Translations under genes and position numbers: made by a program
The notes under the pieces: model-generated
Seen by the model: only the letters and a program-made list of their open reading frames with translations
The model's database searches: none
Told to the model about the DNA's origin: nothing
Origin: Phycisphaeraceae bacterium
GTDB taxonomy: Bacteria; Planctomycetota; Phycisphaerae; Phycisphaerales; Phycisphaeraceae
Direction of reading: 5' to 3'
DNA: 9,489 nucleotides
Assembly: GCA_003551485.1 (NCBI GenBank)
Contig: PUMS01000461.1
Span: 1-9,489, forward strand
Shown: piece by piece, positions 1 to 5,150 of the stretch
How positions within the stretch are numbered: the stretch's first letter is position 1
How the letters are laid out: every line of letters starts with the position of its first letter

Positions 1-330
1 CCGCTGAAGGCGGGCCCGCCGATCGTGCGCGGCCAGGTCCTGCACATCGCGGCGATCGGGACCGCGCCCGCCTGGCGCGGCCGGGGCCTGGCCGCAGCGC
101 TGTTGAGCCGGGCCGTGGACCTGGGCGGTGAGCGAGGCTTTGCGCTGGCCGTGGCCGAGTGCTCGAGTGCGGCCTCGGTGCGATGCCACCAGCGCTGCGG
201 CTTTCAGAAGGCGGGGCAACTGCCCTACGCCACGTTCGAGCACGACGGCACCCGCCCCTTCGCCCCGCTGGATGGCGACTGTGTGCTCATGAAAAAACCG
301 CTGGGTGCGCCATCGGCCGATGGACGGTAG
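1..330 (+). CDS. GNAT-family N-acetyltransferase, 3' part only
   Basis: The gene enters from the left edge; 109 C-terminal residues are visible and the true start lies outside the window. The fragment holds the acetyl-CoA-binding core of the GNAT fold: a beta-strand (HIAAIGTAPAW) followed by the pyrophosphate-binding loop R-G-R-G-L-A, which fits the R/Q-x-x-G-x-G/A signature, then a helix (LAAALLSRAVDLGGERG). Next come the strand LAVAEC and the typical motif B helix S-x-x-S-x-R-x-x-x-x-C-G-F (SAASVRCHQRCGFQKAG). The family transfers an acetyl group from acetyl-CoA to an amine; the substrate cannot be read from this part. It faces the lipoprotein gene convergently, so it is not in an operon with anything to its right. 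A 14-bp perfect palindrome (CCATCGGCCGATGG, 310-323) overlaps its last codons and could form a small hairpin. Confidence 0.85.
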   Translation, partial: PLKAGPPIVRGQVLHIAAIGTAPAWRGRGLAAALLSRAVDLGGERGFALAVAECSSAASVRCHQRCGFQKAGQLPYATFEHDGTRPFAPLDGDCVLMKKPLGAPSADGR

Positions 331-674
331 CCTGGCCGGTGGGCGTGGCTGGGGCAAGGTTGCGCTCGATGGGGGGCTTTCAATGGAACTTTCCCGTCCG
401 CAGCGCATCACTGATGCCGCCCGGCGACGTTGGCGACACTGAAAAACCGGCCACCGTTCACGGCCGTTCATTGCGTAGGAGGGGGGGTGAGTAGAACGAG
501 ACCTACCCACCCTACGCGCTGCGCGCCGCGTGTTGCGGTCCGTCGGGTCGTGAACAGTTACGAAAGCTGCAACATTGCAACCGTCGTTCAGCAGCACTCC
601 ACTTCGGTGATGTGATGTTGCGATCCGTTGACGGGAACAACCAGTTATTGGCCGCGTCCCGTATCCCGTGCTTT
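331..674. other. gene-free region between convergent genes
   Basis: There is no convincing coding region in these 344 bases. The short open frames here have no start signal and no recognisable composition. The right half is clearly less GC-rich than the surroundings (about 55% GC over 541-600 by hand count). It holds the inverted repeat at 473-517 and a weak direct repeat: TGTTGCGGTCCGT at 531-543 and TGTTGCGATCCGT at 616-628, 12 of 13 matching. No T-tract terminator is visible for either flanking gene. Confidence 0.6.
473..517. repeat. imperfect inverted repeat, possible bidirectional terminator or dispersed palindrome
   Basis: The outer arms GCGTAGG (473-479) and CCTACGC (511-517) are perfectly complementary. 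The inner arms GTGAGTAG (487-494) and CTACCCAC (503-510) add eight pairs, one of them a G-T wobble in RNA. The left side carries a 7-base bulge (480-486) and the terminal loop is AACGAGAC. The element lies between two genes that converge, where a two-way terminator would be useful, but there is no T run on either side. The run CCTACCCACCCTACGCG also resembles dispersed palindromes seen in other GC-rich bacterial genomes, so a repeat family is an equal possibility. Confidence 0.5.
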
Positions 675-1700
675 TCATTCTTCCGGCCTGTCCTCGTCCA
701 ACACAAAGACCACGCCCGTCCACCGCAGCTTCTCCCGGTGTCGCTCATACCACTCCAAGGCTTGCTGCGGATCGGCGTCCTCGGGCATGCCGCGCACGTA
801 CTGTCGGACGCGCCGCATGATCCCGTCCTGGTCGACCGGCGCGAGCACGGGCGATTCCAGTTGTCCGTCACCCAATTCCAGTGCGATCGTCAGTAAAGCC
901 GGGACGCCTTCCTTGACACCATAGGTGGTCATGGTCAAGGCGGCTTCGTGGCGAATTGTTACATCATCATGGTCAAGCAGAGGCGCCAGCAGCGACTGAT
1001 CCCCCTGGCGGAGCGCGTTCACCCGAGCGGCAAGTTCATGCGAGATCATCGCATCCTCATCAAGCTGCTGAATCATGCGACCACAACGCACCATCACATC
1101 ATCGGCGCGGGCTCCGTCCAGATGCAGAAACATGGTCGTCGTGGGCAAACTGCGGACCACACTGAGGCACGCCTTCCGTGAAAAGGCGCCATCATGAACA
1201 TAGCCCTCCATGACTCTCATCGCACCGTACAGGAGCTGTTCGGCAGCATCCCGCTTCTCGAGGCCACTGTCGATGTCATCCACCTCCCGAACCCCTTTGG
1301 CGCCAAGTGCACTGAGGCGATCTCTGGCGATCAGTTCCTCCATCAACGCTTCCCCTGAGGGCAGCGGCCTTGAGTGGACCATGTGGGTAAAGAAATCGTG
1401 GCCGACCTCTTCCATGCTGGCCCCCTCCGCCTGAAACGCGCCCGCGAAAAGCACATGATCGATGGGGTCAAGATCACGGATGACGTCATGGAACTCATCC
1501 GGTTCCACCGCAGACAGGAGATCGCACACGTGGCGGATGCGTTCGAGCTCCGCCTCGGACCAGCGCTCGTGCCGGGGATCATCCGCCATCTCGCAACCGG
1601 ACAGGCCGCCTGCGACCGACAAGGCCCCTGCCAGGAACGAGACGGCAATGATCGGGCGCAACGGCGGCTGACAGTCGTGCATTGTTGATCTGACTTTCAT
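675..1700 (-). CDS. putative lipoprotein of unknown family with a HEAT-like C-terminal part
   Basis: I do not recognise the family. The product is 341 residues from the chosen start. Residues 1-16 are polar with some basic charge (MKVRSTMHDCQPPLRP), residues 17-35 form a hydrophobic segment ending in the lipobox LSGC, and Cys36 would be the lipidated residue. This predicts a lipoprotein anchored on the outer face of a membrane. The mature part is acidic and mostly helical. Around residues 238-277 (SLLAPLLDHDDVTIRHEAAL, then GVPALLTIALELG) it looks like one HEAT-type repeat. The reading frame continues upstream to an ATG at 1857-1859, but the upstream 53 residues are Pro/Arg-rich and would bury the signal peptide. 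A GGAG site six bases before the ATG at 1700 supports the shorter form; ATGs at 1712, 1703 and 1682 are alternatives. Base composition (about 60-62% GC in two 60-base samples) is lower than in neighbouring genes. It has its own promoter at 1885-1912 and no operon partner. Confidence 0.75.
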   Translation of the reverse strand: MKVRSTMHDCQPPLRPIIAVSFLAGALSVAGGLSGCEMADDPRHERWSEAELERIRHVCDLLSAVEPDEFHDVIRDLDPIDHVLFAGAFQAEGASMEEVGHDFFTHMVHSRPLPSGEALMEELIARDRLSALGAKGVREVDDIDSGLEKRDAAEQLLYGAMRVMEGYVHDGAFSRKACLSVVRSLPTTTMFLHLDGARADDVMVRCGRMIQQLDEDAMISHELAARVNALRQGDQSLLAPLLDHDDVTIRHEAALTMTTYGVKEGVPALLTIALELGDGQLESPVLAPVDQDGIMRRVRQYVRGMPEDADPQQALEWYERHREKLRWTGVVFVLDEDRPEE

Positions 1701-1706
1701 CATGGT

Positions 1707-1710
1707 CTCC
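1707..1710 (-). promoter_or_regulatory. Shine-Dalgarno site deciding the lipoprotein start
   Basis: GGAG read on the minus strand, six bases before the ATG at 1698-1700 and only three before the ATG at 1701-1703. The spacing favours 1700 and places the hydrophobic signal segment at the normal distance from the N-terminus. Confidence 0.55.
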
Positions 1711-1826
1711 ATGGCTCGAGGGGCAACAGGGAGTGAGCGGGGCCATGCACAGCGTGTCGGAATAAGCCTCTGCCTCGGTTGGCTTTGGTCTGGCGCGGGT
1801 CTTCGGGCGGATGGAGATGTGTGTTC

Positions 1827-1842
1827 CGGGACGACCGTCCCG
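1827..1842. promoter_or_regulatory. inverted repeat in the lipoprotein leader (hairpin or operator candidate)
   Basis: CGGGACG and CGTCCCG are perfect 7-bp arms separated by only two bases. On the transcript this would be about +37 to +52 from the predicted start. It could be a DNA operator or a tight RNA hairpin. The sequence alone does not decide. Confidence 0.3.
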
Positions 1843-1858
1843 CCTTGCGGATGATGCA

Positions 1859-1869
1859 CTGACCGTCAG
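1859..1869. promoter_or_regulatory. CTGAC-C-GTCAG palindrome near the predicted transcription start
   Basis: A perfect 5-bp inverted repeat around one central base, placed about 10-20 bases downstream of the predicted lipoprotein transcription start at ~1878. Its position suits a repressor site, but it is short enough to occur by chance. Confidence 0.2.
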
Positions 1870-1884
1870 CGCCTCAGGCTTTGC

Positions 1885-1912
1885 ATTCTACGGCCCCCCG
1901 AAGGCGGGTCAA
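1885..1912 (-). promoter_or_regulatory. sigma70-type promoter for the lipoprotein gene
   Basis: Read on the minus strand: -35 TTGACC (1912-1907), a 16-bp spacer, and -10 TAGAAT (1890-1885). Each hexamer matches the classic consensus at five of six positions. The predicted start is near 1878, which gives a ~178-nt leader to the preferred ATG at 1700. Confidence 0.65.
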
Positions 1913-2000
1913 CGGCCGATGATGTGGGCACTGTCTCATGAGGCAGCCCTATACCCACGAGGATGAAAATCGCGCGGCGTGCAGCGCGGCGTCTCACTCC

Positions 2001-2032
2001 CCTTCCCCCCGGGAGTCGGACCGGGGGGAAGG
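2001..2032. repeat. 12-bp perfect inverted repeat downstream of the beta-helix gene
   Basis: CCTTCCCCCCGG (2001-2012) and CCGGGGGGAAGG (2021-2032) are perfectly complementary around an 8-base loop. It lies 125 bp beyond the stop codon of the minus-strand beta-helix gene and would form a very stable RNA hairpin. There is no T tract, so it may end transcription only with help, protect the 3' end, or simply be a dispersed repeat. Its composition and its CTCACTCCCC start resemble the second element at 2060-2092. Confidence 0.6.
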
Positions 2033-2059
2033 TAAATCCGGACCCGCCTTGCGTATCTG

Positions 2060-2092
2060 CCCTCACCCCGGCACTCTCCCGGAGGGAGAGGG
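2060..2092. repeat. second palindromic element of the CTCACCCC...GGGAGAGGG type
   Basis: CTCTCCC (2074-2080) pairs with GGGAGAG (2084-2090) around the loop GGA, inside the wider run CCCTCACCCCGGCACTCTCC. This is the common intergenic palindrome whose translation reads LTPALSRREREV. It sits 28 bp from the first element and 65 bp past the beta-helix stop, so it is the nearer of two candidate 3'-end hairpins of that operon. Confidence 0.55.
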
Positions 2093-2156
2093 AAGTGGAT
2101 TGCGGCCGGGAGCGGAGGGGGCGGGGTCCGGGGAAGAAACTGCGGATACAGCGGGG

Positions 2157-4091
2157 TCAGTCGGTGGCGTTTACCGCGCGGCGGGGGTCGATGGGCAGGG
2201 ATTCGCCCGGGGCGGGGGGGTTGGCGAAGGGGCCGGGGATCTGGGCATCGGGGGCCCTGGTGCGGCCGAACCAGTCGGGCTGCGCTTCGAGTTGCGTGGT
2301 GTGGGCGGGCAGGCCGTCGGGCAGGGCCAGGTCCAGCTTCAGCGAATCGGCATCGAGGCCCGCCTTCGCCCTCACCTCGCCGCCAAGGTCCTCGAAGCCG
2401 TGGAACTGTCGCCAGGCATCGAGGTCCAGCCACTCATCATCGCGCAGCAGCCGGAAGGGGCCGGGCTCGGCCGGGCCGGCGTAGGCGTTGGCCTCGCAGT
2501 GGCTGTCGCTGTTGTGAAGCGAGACGTAGCGGCTGGTGGCCACCAGCAGGTTGTGAACGATGCTGTGGCCGCGCGAGCAGGAGCCGCGGCCCTCGACGAA
2601 GCGGTCGGCCTGGCCGCGCGGCAGGTGGATGGCGCTGCCGGCGGTGTGGGCGATGAGGTTGCAGTCGATCTGGAGAAAGTCGTTGTCGTGGGCGTAGATG
2701 CCGTGGCCGCCGCCTTCCGGCGCGCCGCGCGGCGCGGGCTCAGCGCCGGGGTCGGGCTGCACATCGACGATGATGTTGTGGTCCACCCGCACCGGCTGGT
2801 GACTGGCCTCGATGAAGATGGCGCCGAAGCGGGTGTGGACCTGCGTGATGACGTTGGCGGTGCAGCGGCTGTGGTGGTTGGCAAAGTCCAGCCAGATGCC
2901 GCAGCCGTGGGCCAGCCGCCGCACGACGTTGCGGCGGACAAGCGTCTGTATGTTACGGTGGGTCTTGATGCCCGCTGATTCGAACATCTCCTCGACGTCG
3001 TGCCAGCAGCAGTCCTCGACGAGGTTGTCCTCGATCAGGCAGCGCACCATGCCCAGCCCGGCGATGCCGCAGACGCCGCACTGGCGCAGCGTGTTGCCGC
3101 GGATGATGTGGTGGCCGGTGGGCTCGGGAGGTGTCATGCGCGGGTCACGGCGGCCCATGTCCATGCCCACGGCGTTGACCTGCGCGATGGTGCAGCCCTC
3201 GATGATCCAGTGATGGCCGCGGTTGCCCGAGACGGCCGCATCCTGGGGCATGAATGGGAAGGCGTTGCCCGCGTGCTGGAAGGTCAGCCCCTTGAGGCGG
3301 ATGTAGCCCAGGCCCTCGACCTCGGGGCAGAAGCACTGGCTGCGCGCGGTGGCCTCGAACGTGCTGCGCTGCGGATCGGCATCATCGAAGGGCCGCACGT
3401 GCAGGACCAGGCCCGCGGGGTCGGGCCAGAAGCGGCCGGGGCCGTCGAAAAGCTCGCCGTAGTCGTTGACCTGCTGCATGCGCAGGCCATCCTGAAACAG
3501 CATCCCACAGCGCTGCATGTAGAGGTGCCTGTTCCTGGCCCGCGTCTGGTCGAAGCCGCCGGTCAGGTTGCTGACGGCGCGGTTGGGCACGGTGAAGGGG
3601 TTGACGCCGATGAACCACCGGCGCGGCAGATGCACGGCATGGATGACTGCATCGGGCGAGCCGGTGGGCCGGCGCCAGTTGGTGCTCGGCTGCCAGGTGG
3701 TTCCCCACTCGGTGTGCGTGGCCTGTTCGTGAGGTCGGCGCCAGTTGGTGCTGGGCCGGTGCTCGGTGTCGATGACCTCGCTTGCGGTGATGATAACCGG
3801 GCCATCGCCCGCGGCTTCGAAGCTGATCATCGCCTGCGGCCCCTCCCCGCCGCGCACCGGCCGGATGCACTCGCGGTAAGTGCCGGCGTGGATGACGATG
3901 CGCTCACCGGGCTGGACCCGCTCGGCGGCCGCGCTGATGGTGCGCAGGGGTTTCTCCGCCGTGCCGGGGTTGGCATCATCGGCGTGCCCGGCCTGGCCAT
4001 CAACGATCAGCGCGCGGCCGAAGCGCGGCGGTTCCTCCCAGGAAGTGAACACACTGCCATCGGGCAGCACCGCGGGGGCATCTTCGAGCAT
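2157..4091 (-). CDS. right-handed parallel beta-helix repeat protein, possible carbohydrate-active enzyme
   Basis: The product is 644 residues. Residues 27-76 carry the typical start of this family: ALIVDGQAGHADDANPGT, then KPLRTISAAAERVQPGERIVI and HAGTYRECIRPVRGG. This is the DUF1565/GH120-like opening, after which each helix coil is N/H/G-rich. Coils are readable at 262-310 (GYIRLKGLTFQHAGNAF, HHWIIEGCTIAQVNAVGMD), 326-360 (HHIIRGNTLRQC, CLIEDNLVEDC), 376-450 (LVRRNVVRRLAHGCGIWLDF, RVDHNIIVDV) and 463-520 (HGIYAHDNDFLQIDCNLIAH, HSIVHNLLVA). Members of this fold cleave or bind polysaccharides; the substrate and catalytic residues cannot be assigned here. No signal peptide is visible, which is odd for a polysaccharide-degrading role. 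PSTNWRRP occurs twice (residues 113-120 and 135-142). The start is supported by GAGGAG six bases upstream (4103-4098). The gene lies 46 bp after the methyltransferase gene on the same strand, so co-transcription is likely. Confidence 0.85.
   Translation of the reverse strand: MLEDAPAVLPDGSVFTSWEEPPRFGRALIVDGQAGHADDANPGTAEKPLRTISAAAERVQPGERIVIHAGTYRECIRPVRGGEGPQAMISFEAAGDGPVIITASEVIDTEHRPSTNWRRPHEQATHTEWGTTWQPSTNWRRPTGSPDAVIHAVHLPRRWFIGVNPFTVPNRAVSNLTGGFDQTRARNRHLYMQRCGMLFQDGLRMQQVNDYGELFDGPGRFWPDPAGLVLHVRPFDDADPQRSTFEATARSQCFCPEVEGLGYIRLKGLTFQHAGNAFPFMPQDAAVSGNRGHHWIIEGCTIAQVNAVGMDMGRRDPRMTPPEPTGHHIIRGNTLRQCGVCGIAGLGMVRCLIEDNLVEDCCWHDVEEMFESAGIKTHRNIQTLVRRNVVRRLAHGCGIWLDFANHHSRCTANVITQVHTRFGAIFIEASHQPVRVDHNIIVDVQPDPGAEPAPRGAPEGGGHGIYAHDNDFLQIDCNLIAHTAGSAIHLPRGQADRFVEGRGSCSRGHSIVHNLLVATSRYVSLHNSDSHCEANAYAGPAEPGPFRLLRDDEWLDLDAWRQFHGFEDLGGEVRAKAGLDADSLKLDLALPDGLPAHTTQLEAQPDWFGRTRAPDAQIPGPFANPPAPGESLPIDPRRAVNATD
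3670..3752 (-). repeat. in-frame duplicated segment within the beta-helix gene
   Basis: The 17-mer CGGCGCCAGTTGGTGCT occurs at 3670-3686 and again at 3736-3752, exactly 66 bp apart. It encodes the repeated octapeptide PSTNWRRP with a 22-residue period. The segment between the two copies is not itself repeated. Confidence 0.8.
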
Positions 4092-4137
4092 GACCGGCTC
4101 CTCGATGGTGGGGCGGTGACGGTCGTGGAGTGGACCT

Positions 4138-4974
4138 TCAGCGCTTGACCAGGTGGAACATGCCCCAGGTCAGGTAGCCGTTGTTGCCGCCGTCGATCCA
4201 GTGCCGCAGGCCGGTCTTCATGTTCTCGATGTACTCGCGGGAGACGATCTTCGAGATTTCCTCATCGCGGCGGGTCAGTTCATCGAGCACGGCCTGGTAG
4301 TGGCGCGGCAGGTGGATGTGCAGGTCCTCGTAGCTGGAGACCTCGAAGCCCACCTTCTGCGCCGTCTGCCGGTAGTAGTCGGGTGAGGCGAGGCTGGCGA
4401 GGTTGATGCGCTTGTAGACCGGCTCGAGCACGCCTTGGGGCACATCGTCGGTCTGCATCGGGTCGGTGAAGATGAACTGGCCGCCGGGTTTGAGCACGCG
4501 GTGGACCTCGCGCAGCACGCGCTCGCGGTCGGGGCTGTGGAGGATGGCATCCTCAGACCAGGCGAAGTCGAAGCTGACATCGTCGCGGGGCACGTTCTCG
4601 AAGGCGCCGTCGAGCATCTCCAGCCGGTCGGCCAGTCCCTGCTCGGCGTTCATCTTCCGGCCGCGCTGGTTCTCGGCCTCGCTGAGGTTGAGGTTGACCG
4701 CGTGGGGCCCGTAGGTCTTGACCACGTAGCGCATCGAGCCGCCGTAGCCGCCGCCGAGGTCGATGATGCTCGTGCCCTCGCCCAGGCCATCGAGCTTGGC
4801 GGCCATGCGCGCCACGGTGCGGCGGCTGGCGATGCGGATGGTGTCCTGCGGCGACAGGTAGATGCCCAGGTGCAGGTCTTCGCCGCCCCAGACGTGGAAG
4901 TAGAAGTTGTCGGCATCGCTGCTGTTGTAGTAGTCGCGGGCGACGTTGATCACTTCAGAGTCGTATTCGGCCAT
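4138..4974 (-). CDS. sarcosine/dimethylglycine N-methyltransferase (glycine betaine synthesis)
   Basis: This is a 278-residue class I SAM-dependent methyltransferase. It closely matches what I know of sarcosine/dimethylglycine N-methyltransferases from Halorhodospira and Galdieria (EC 2.1.1.157/2.1.1.161). These put the last two methyl groups on sarcosine via dimethylglycine to give glycine betaine, a cytoplasmic osmoprotectant. Visible signatures are the N-terminal DADNFYFHVWGGEDLHLGIY (20-39), SAM motif I IIDLGGGYGG (70-79), LNLSEAENQ (95-103), FAWSEDAILHS (137-147), RVLKPGGQFIFTDPM (159-173) and the C-terminal ENMKTGLRHW...TWGMFHL (250-275). The ATG at 4974 is chosen because AAAAGGAG sits seven bases upstream; an in-frame ATG at 5007 would add a basic tail (SRSRRKRRPP) with no ribosome site. 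The partner enzyme that methylates glycine is not in the window. The gene is divergent from recG and leads the operon with the beta-helix gene. Exact substrate preference is inferred from family resemblance only. Confidence 0.88.
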   Translation of the reverse strand: MAEYDSEVINVARDYYNSSDADNFYFHVWGGEDLHLGIYLSPQDTIRIASRRTVARMAAKLDGLGEGTSIIDLGGGYGGSMRYVVKTYGPHAVNLNLSEAENQRGRKMNAEQGLADRLEMLDGAFENVPRDDVSFDFAWSEDAILHSPDRERVLREVHRVLKPGGQFIFTDPMQTDDVPQGVLEPVYKRINLASLASPDYYRQTAQKVGFEVSSYEDLHIHLPRHYQAVLDELTRRDEEISKIVSREYIENMKTGLRHWIDGGNNGYLTWGMFHLVKR

Positions 4975-4981
4975 GGGAGGT

Positions 4982-4989
4982 CTCCTTTT
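4982..4989 (-). promoter_or_regulatory. strong Shine-Dalgarno site deciding the methyltransferase start
   Basis: AAAAGGAG read on the minus strand, seven bases before the ATG at 4974. It is the main reason to prefer this start over the in-frame ATG at 5007. Confidence 0.7.
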
Positions 4990-5059
4990 CCGCCGCGACC
5001 GGCTCACCGGCGGGGCCGGGCGCGGGGGGCCGGGGGCCGGGGCATGGGTCGGTTACCCC

Positions 5060-5065
5060 ATGATA
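5060..5065 (-). promoter_or_regulatory. possible -10 element for the methyltransferase operon
   Basis: TATCAT on the minus strand (5 of 6 consensus matches), about 79 nt upstream of the methyltransferase ATG if transcription starts near 5053. No convincing -35 hexamer lies at the right distance, and the surrounding sequence is very GC-rich. It is the only AT-rich hexamer of this kind in the divergent region. Confidence 0.3.
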
Positions 5066-5070
5066 ACGCC

Positions 5071-5100
5071 ACTCTCAGCCCCTGCGGGCGGGGCCGGGGC
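5071..5100. repeat. degenerate copy of a CTCTC...CCTGCGGGCGGGG intergenic repeat
   Basis: ACTCTCAGCCCCTGCGGGCG followed by GGGCCGGGGC resembles the palindromic element at 2060-2092, and in one frame it translates as TLSPCGRGRG, another hallmark peptide of such repeats. The arms are imperfect, so this is a tentative family member between the divergent methyltransferase and recG genes. Confidence 0.3.
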
Positions 5101-5137
5101 ACGCCATGCGGCCGGGACCGGGGCCGGCCGGCGGCGG

Positions 5138-5143
5138 TACCAT
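5138..5143 (+). promoter_or_regulatory. candidate -10 hexamer giving a leaderless recG transcript
   Basis: TACCAT lies seven bases before the preferred recG ATG (5151). It keeps the TANNAT frame of a -10 element, and transcription would then start at or next to the A of the ATG. There is no Shine-Dalgarno sequence and no clear -35. The arrangement parallels that of the phosphorylase gene, where the promoter is much better. Confidence 0.4.
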
Positions 5144-5150
5144 CTGCGCC

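Larger units (their letters stand above)
1701..2156. other. gene-free region: lipoprotein leader and promoter, then paired palindromes
   Basis: No gene is supported in these 456 bases. From right to left they hold the 3' side of the beta-helix gene with two hairpin elements (2001-2092), a promoter on the minus strand (1885-1912), two operator-like palindromes just downstream of it, and a ~178-nt untranslated leader for the lipoprotein gene. Open frames here, such as those encoding ALTPALSRREREV, are translations of the repeat elements. Peptides of this kind are a known artefact of such repeats in many GC-rich genomes. Confidence 0.6.

Noticed and set aside
1938..2978. Long plus-strand open frame of 346 codons opposite the beta-helix gene
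   Set aside because: It is Gly/Ala/Val-rich with no domain, has no start signal, and lies antisense to a gene with clear family motifs; long antisense frames are expected at this GC content.
3000..4148. Plus-strand open frame of 382 codons
   Set aside because: It is the antisense shadow of the beta-helix gene, with low-complexity composition.
4975..5007. ATG at 5007 as the methyltransferase start
   Set aside because: It has no ribosome site, and the added residues are an Arg/Lys-rich tail encoded by the leader; the ATG at 4974 has an excellent Shine-Dalgarno site.
5106..5150. Upstream ATG at 5106 as the recG start
   Set aside because: It adds 15 Gly/Pro-rich residues without family support and lies upstream of the predicted -10 hexamer.
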